Assembly (NCBI RefSeq): GCF_020711255.1
Contig: NZ_JAJFAW010000005.1
Coordinates: 186,001-250,000 of the forward strand
Source of the DNA: Hymenobacter plasmatis
GTDB taxonomy: Bacteria > Bacteroidota > Bacteroidia > Cytophagales > Hymenobacteraceae
Reading direction: 5' to 3'
DNA: 64,000 nt
Below the pieces are notes generated by a model, which ran no database searches, was not told the DNA's origin, and worked only from the letters and a program-made list of their open reading frames with translations. Within the stretch, counting starts at the first letter, position 1. The number at the start of each line of letters is the position of its first letter. Positions 61,097 through 64,000 of this stretch are shown here, one piece after another. The translations under genes and the position numbers were made by a program.

Positions 61097-62107
61097 AAAA
61101 ACTTGATGTTGAGGTGGAGGGCCCGGCGTTGGCCGCTACCAAGCGGCCAAGGGGTGGGAGGGGAAGGCCCGAATCGAGGGGAGGGCTGGGCCAATGAGCC
61201 GCAGTCGCCGGGGCCCCTCCGGTGCACCTGGAGGAGGGTTGCGGTTGCGGCATTCCGCGGTTGAGCTGGGCCACCGTTTGTGCACAACGGCGCCCGGCCC
61301 CAAAGCCGCAGCATTGCCCAGAAAGAGAAAGTTGGCCAGCGCCCCCGCTCGCGGGAGGACGCCAAAAGGCTGGCAAGAAGCCGCCGCCCGGGCACGAAAG
61401 CCCCTGCAGCACCCGGCTATGGCTTAGCCGCGGGAGCCCTTTCGGCCGGCAGGAAAATGAAACAGCTAATTCAGCTCAACAACCCCGGCCGGCCTACCGC
61501 ATACAGGCGGCAGCGCTCGACATACAACAACACCGATGCTGTACAGCAAACGAGGTGGTCGAAACAGCGGGGAGGGGACGCAAAAAGTCCATGGCTTTTG
61601 TTTTTATATGGTCAGGACTTGGCACCGTTTCAAGGGGTTAGCCTCGTTGGTTGCCGGCGTTTCGTCGAGCCTGTCTCTCCACGCCTCTGTATAAAAACAA
61701 TTCTTTGTTCTGAAGGAATTGTAAGGGCAAATGAAAGCACCCGGCTTTTGAAATGCTAATGCAAAAGCCAAAATTCTTTTTGCAAAGCGTAACTGGCTCA
61801 GGATTGCTTCGCGGTAATGAGAACGTAAAAATAGGCCCTCTTGCCACCCCTGGGTCAATAAATACCTCGTTACGGCGGAGTCGCGGTGCGAAGTATTTTC
61901 CAGGAAAAAAGTGTAAAAAGCCTCTCGTTTTGCAACTCAGTTACGCAGGTAATTGGCTCTAGAACCCAACACTTATTGAGCTTCTAGTTTGGATAGTCGC
62001 TTCTTCCCGCCCTGTAGAAGGGCCAAGTTATGGTGGTGAAACGTTTCACCTAAGTCAGACCATTTTGCCTAATCAGAATGCATACGGGAAGTTATATATG
62101 GAAAATA
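61097..62107. other. Long gene-free region upstream of susC (about 1 kb)
   Basis: Between the susC start and the slyD terminator I see no convincing gene; the open frames here have no protein-like composition or family match. The susC-proximal half (61100-61480) is GC-rich, and the other half is AT-richer. Landmarks: three TTGAGCT words (61261-61267, 61473-61479 inverted, 61976-61982) and an 8-bp inverted repeat GGCTTTTG/CAAAAGCC (61743-61769). It probably holds the susC promoter and leader, possibly a small RNA. Confidence 0.6.
61743..61769. repeat. 8-bp inverted repeat GGCTTTTG / CAAAAGCC
   Basis: Perfect 8-bp arms with an 11-base spacer (aaatgctaatg), in the long region upstream of susC. 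A candidate operator or hairpin. Confidence 0.4.
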
Positions 62108-62151
62108 AAGACGTCCTAGGGTTGAGCACTGGCTCAACCCTAGGACGTCTT
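62108..62151. terminator. Terminator of slyD
   Basis: Perfect 20-bp arms beginning AAGACGTCCTAGGGTTGAGC, 4-base loop actg, then A or T runs on either strand, 23 bases past the slyD stop. Confidence 0.9.
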
Positions 62152-62173
62152 AAAAATTGAGCTAATCTAAGCC

Positions 62174-62689
62174 TTAGTGGTGGTGCCCGCCTTCGCCGTG
62201 CACGTGGCCGTGAGCCAGTTCCTCGGCGGTGGCATCGCGCACATCCTGCACCTTGCCGGCAAAGTGCATTACCATACCCGCCAGCGGGTGGTTGAAGTCC
62301 ATTTGCACGCCCGAATCGCCGATGCTGACCACCTTGGCTTGCATGTGGTTGCCTTCGTTGTCGGCCATGGGCAGGAAGTTGCCGATTTGCAGCATCTCGT
62401 CGTCGAGCTTACCGTCAATCATAAACACGTCCTTAGGGATTTCGACCAGTGCCTGCTCGTCGTAGTCGCCGTAGGCCTGGTCGGGGGTTAGGCTAAACTG
62501 GAAAGAGTCGCCGGGGTTTTTGCCGTTGAGCTGGGATTCAAATTCCTCGGGCAGGCCGCTGTGGCCAAAGAGAAAGACCATGGGCGCATCGGCTTCGGCT
62601 GATTCGACCAACACTTTTTCCTGGTTTTCGTCGGTCACGCTGAGGTCGTAGGTGATGGTGACGACTTTGTTGTCGCTGATTGCAGCCAT
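62174..62689 (-). CDS. slyD: SlyD-like FKBP peptidyl-prolyl isomerase
   Basis: 171 residues from the ATG at 62689 (MAAISDNKVVTITYDLSVTDENQEK); upstream codons are open but not protein-like. The FKBP domain is interrupted by the insert-in-flap chaperone domain, as in SlyD (PMVFLFGHSGLPEEFESQLNGKNPGDSF, DQAYGDYDEQALVEIPKDVF...NFNHPLAG-type GVQMDFNHPLAGMVMHFAGKV). The C-terminus is His-rich (HGHVHGEGGHHH), the nickel-binding tail of SlyD. It helps protein folding and may assist metalloenzyme maturation. Confidence 0.93.
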   Translation of the reverse strand: MAAISDNKVVTITYDLSVTDENQEKVLVESAEADAPMVFLFGHSGLPEEFESQLNGKNPGDSFQFSLTPDQAYGDYDEQALVEIPKDVFMIDGKLDDEMLQIGNFLPMADNEGNHMQAKVVSIGDSGVQMDFNHPLAGMVMHFAGKVQDVRDATAEELAHGHVHGEGGHHH

Positions 62690-62906
62690 AGTAATGGGGC
62701 AGCCGGATGGGGCCAGCTGGTGGGAGTGGGGTGGTAAGAAAAATTTCAGGCAAGATAGGTACGCATGCGCCGTGGAAAGGGCCAAAAGCGGAGCCGTTTT
62801 TTCAATTGCAATGGGTTCAGTAGCCGTAACCCAGCTCCTCATGCTGCGTTATGTTGGCAATGCCAAGCGGCTTCCGCTTGACTGTCAACCCATTTTCATT
62901 CTGCCC

Positions 62907-64000
62907 ATGCGTAAGCTATTTCCATTGCTGCTGAGCGGCGCGCTGCTGGCCAGCTGCCAATCCAAAGAACCCAAAACCGAAGCAGAGGCCGCTTCCAAAG
63001 AGGCGGTTGTAAAAACAGATTCCACCGCCTCCCCGGCTCCAGCAGAGACTATTACCAAGATTGGGAATCCCAAGCTGCTCTTCACCCTCGATGAGGCGCA
63101 CAACACCCCCGATGGCCTCGCGCTGGCACCTAACGGTAGCATCATTCTATCGGTGCCCAACCTGGCCGATAATAGCCAGCCGGCTTCGCTGATGGAGATT
63201 GTGGGCGAAACCATCAAGCCCTTTGCCACCAACCTGCCCGTGGAGCCCAGCACGAAAAAGGCCGCGCCCATGGACCTGGCCTATGGCCCCGATGGCAACC
63301 TGTACTACGCCGAAAACCAATACGAAAACGACAAGAATTTCAAATCCCGCCTCATGCGGGTGCAGATAAAAAATGGCCGGCCCGGCAAAATCGAACCCGT
63401 CGTGGATGGCTTCGCCCTGGCCAATGCCGTGGTTTGGAAAGGCAACACCATCTACGTAACCGACAGCCAGTGGGACATGCCCGACAACGACAAGGGCAGC
63501 GCCATTCTCCGCTTTTCGTTGGCTGAGCTGAACAAGGGGGTGGTGCACCTCAAGCCCAAAACCAAGGACCCGCACGTACTGGCCACCTTCACCACCGCCG
63601 TGAATGAAACCGGCGTAGACAACGGCGCCGACGGCCTGGACTACGACAGCAAAGGCAATTTTTACACTGGCTCCTTCGGCGATGGTACCCTCTACAAAGT
63701 GTCGCTGAAGTCCGATGGCAGCTTAGCCCAGCAAGAAGTGTTGACGGTGCAAGGCAAGAAAATCCCCTGCGTCGATGGCCTCATCATCGACCGCGCCACC
63801 GACAAAATGTACCTCTGCAACTCCCGCGGAAACGCCATTGAAATAGTGGACCTGCGGAATGGAAACACCGTCACCACCTTGGCCCAAAACGGCGATACCG
63901 ACGGCTCCGGCGGCCTACTAGACCAGCCGGCGGAAGTGCTGCTCAAAGGCAAGCGGCTGTATATTTCCAACTTCGACAAGCCGGAGAAGAAGTTTGTGAA
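62907..64000 (+). CDS. SMP-30/NHL-like beta-propeller lipoprotein, N-terminal 364 codons (cut by window edge)
   Basis: The frame from the ATG at 62907 (MRKLFPLLLSGALLASCQSKE) is open to the last base and continues beyond it. The lipobox is LASC (C17). A Lys/Glu/Ala-rich stretch follows (about 18-50), then propeller blades: DGLALAPNGSIILSVPN, MDLAYGPDGNLYYAEN, ADGLDYDSKGNFYTGSFGDGTLYKV and VDGLIIDRATDKMYLCNSRGNAIEIVDL. This is the SMP-30/gluconolactonase/strictosidine-synthase-like family, which can hydrolyse lactones or simply bind ligands. The role here is unknown. No strong promoter was found in 62690-62906. Confidence 0.75.
   Translation, partial: MRKLFPLLLSGALLASCQSKEPKTEAEAASKEAVVKTDSTASPAPAETITKIGNPKLLFTLDEAHNTPDGLALAPNGSIILSVPNLADNSQPASLMEIVGETIKPFATNLPVEPSTKKAAPMDLAYGPDGNLYYAENQYENDKNFKSRLMRVQIKNGRPGKIEPVVDGFALANAVVWKGNTIYVTDSQWDMPDNDKGSAILRFSLAELNKGVVHLKPKTKDPHVLATFTTAVNETGVDNGADGLDYDSKGNFYTGSFGDGTLYKVSLKSDGSLAQQEVLTVQGKKIPCVDGLIIDRATDKMYLCNSRGNAIEIVDLRNGNTVTTLAQNGDTDGSGGLLDQPAEVLLKGKRLYISNFDKPEKKFV

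Noticed and set aside
61222..61641. A 139-codon open frame upstream of susC
   Set aside because: Composition (Pro, Arg, Cys-rich) looks like frame-random GC-rich sequence; no signal, domain or start context.

Overview
The window looks like chromosome from a high-GC member of the Bacteroidetes, most likely Hymenobacter or a close relative in the Cytophagales. This is inferred from gene content and not from a marker-gene comparison. The evidence is a SusC/SusD pair, DUF4199 and DUF4386 membrane proteins, an OmpA protein with the PorE (type IX secretion) layout, a CrtA-like carotenoid oxygenase, fused isobutyryl-CoA mutase, and promoters with the Bacteroidetes -7 element TAnnTTTG. I saw no rRNA, tRNA, CRISPR array, insertion sequence or phage gene. 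Most of the window is ordinary, densely packed chromosome. Layout: 1-6 kb, minus-strand genes: an edge-truncated FKBP isomerase, a tiny acidic ORF, an rRNA pseudouridine synthase, an exported M20 peptidase, a polysaccharide deacetylase, an OmpA protein and an aldo/keto reductase. 6-12.4 kb: an NTF2-like protein, a CatA-like acetyltransferase behind an acyl-CoA synthetase, a DUF4386 protein, a histidine phosphatase between two copies of one hairpin, and an AT-rich, frame-broken gene with a HEPN-like motif. 12.4-18.7 kb: icmF, fdhA, a GlcG-like protein and a membrane protein. 18.8-25.4 kb: lepA, folD, queE, the PorE-like gene, a small secreted helical protein and a DUF4177 protein. 25.5-35.4 kb: gltA, mnmE, a DtxR-family regulator, fabH, a glycosyltransferase, dapD, an isoaspartyl peptidase, msrA and a 3-hydroxyacyl-CoA dehydrogenase. 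35.6-46.7 kb: envelope and housekeeping genes, including a YbiT-type ABC-F protein, an L,D-transpeptidase-like protein, an M48 protease, mtgA, an App1-like phosphatase and topoisomerase IB. 46.7-51.8 kb: three paralogous lipoproteins of unknown function. 51.8-64 kb: CrtA-like, PNPOx-like and AcpH-like genes, then a susC-susD-M14 peptidase operon, slyD and an edge-truncated beta-propeller lipoprotein. The most interesting candidate system is the lipoprotein trio. All three share a glycine-rich stretch, a conserved lysine, a LLDxWLGDW(DRH) block and a downstream RDxD...DDG block, an order that resembles secreted FAM20/HipA-type kinases. One paralog has lost the DRH triad. The other notable signals are: a TTGAGCT word strongly over-represented between genes; three families of dispersed palindromic repeats, one of which supplies the susC stop codon; a 60-bp perfect palindrome; promoters four or five bases from the start codon, suggesting leaderless mRNAs; and a -1 frame break at a slippery heptamer in the HEPN-like gene. 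The susC-susD-M14 operon suggests uptake of peptides released at the surface.
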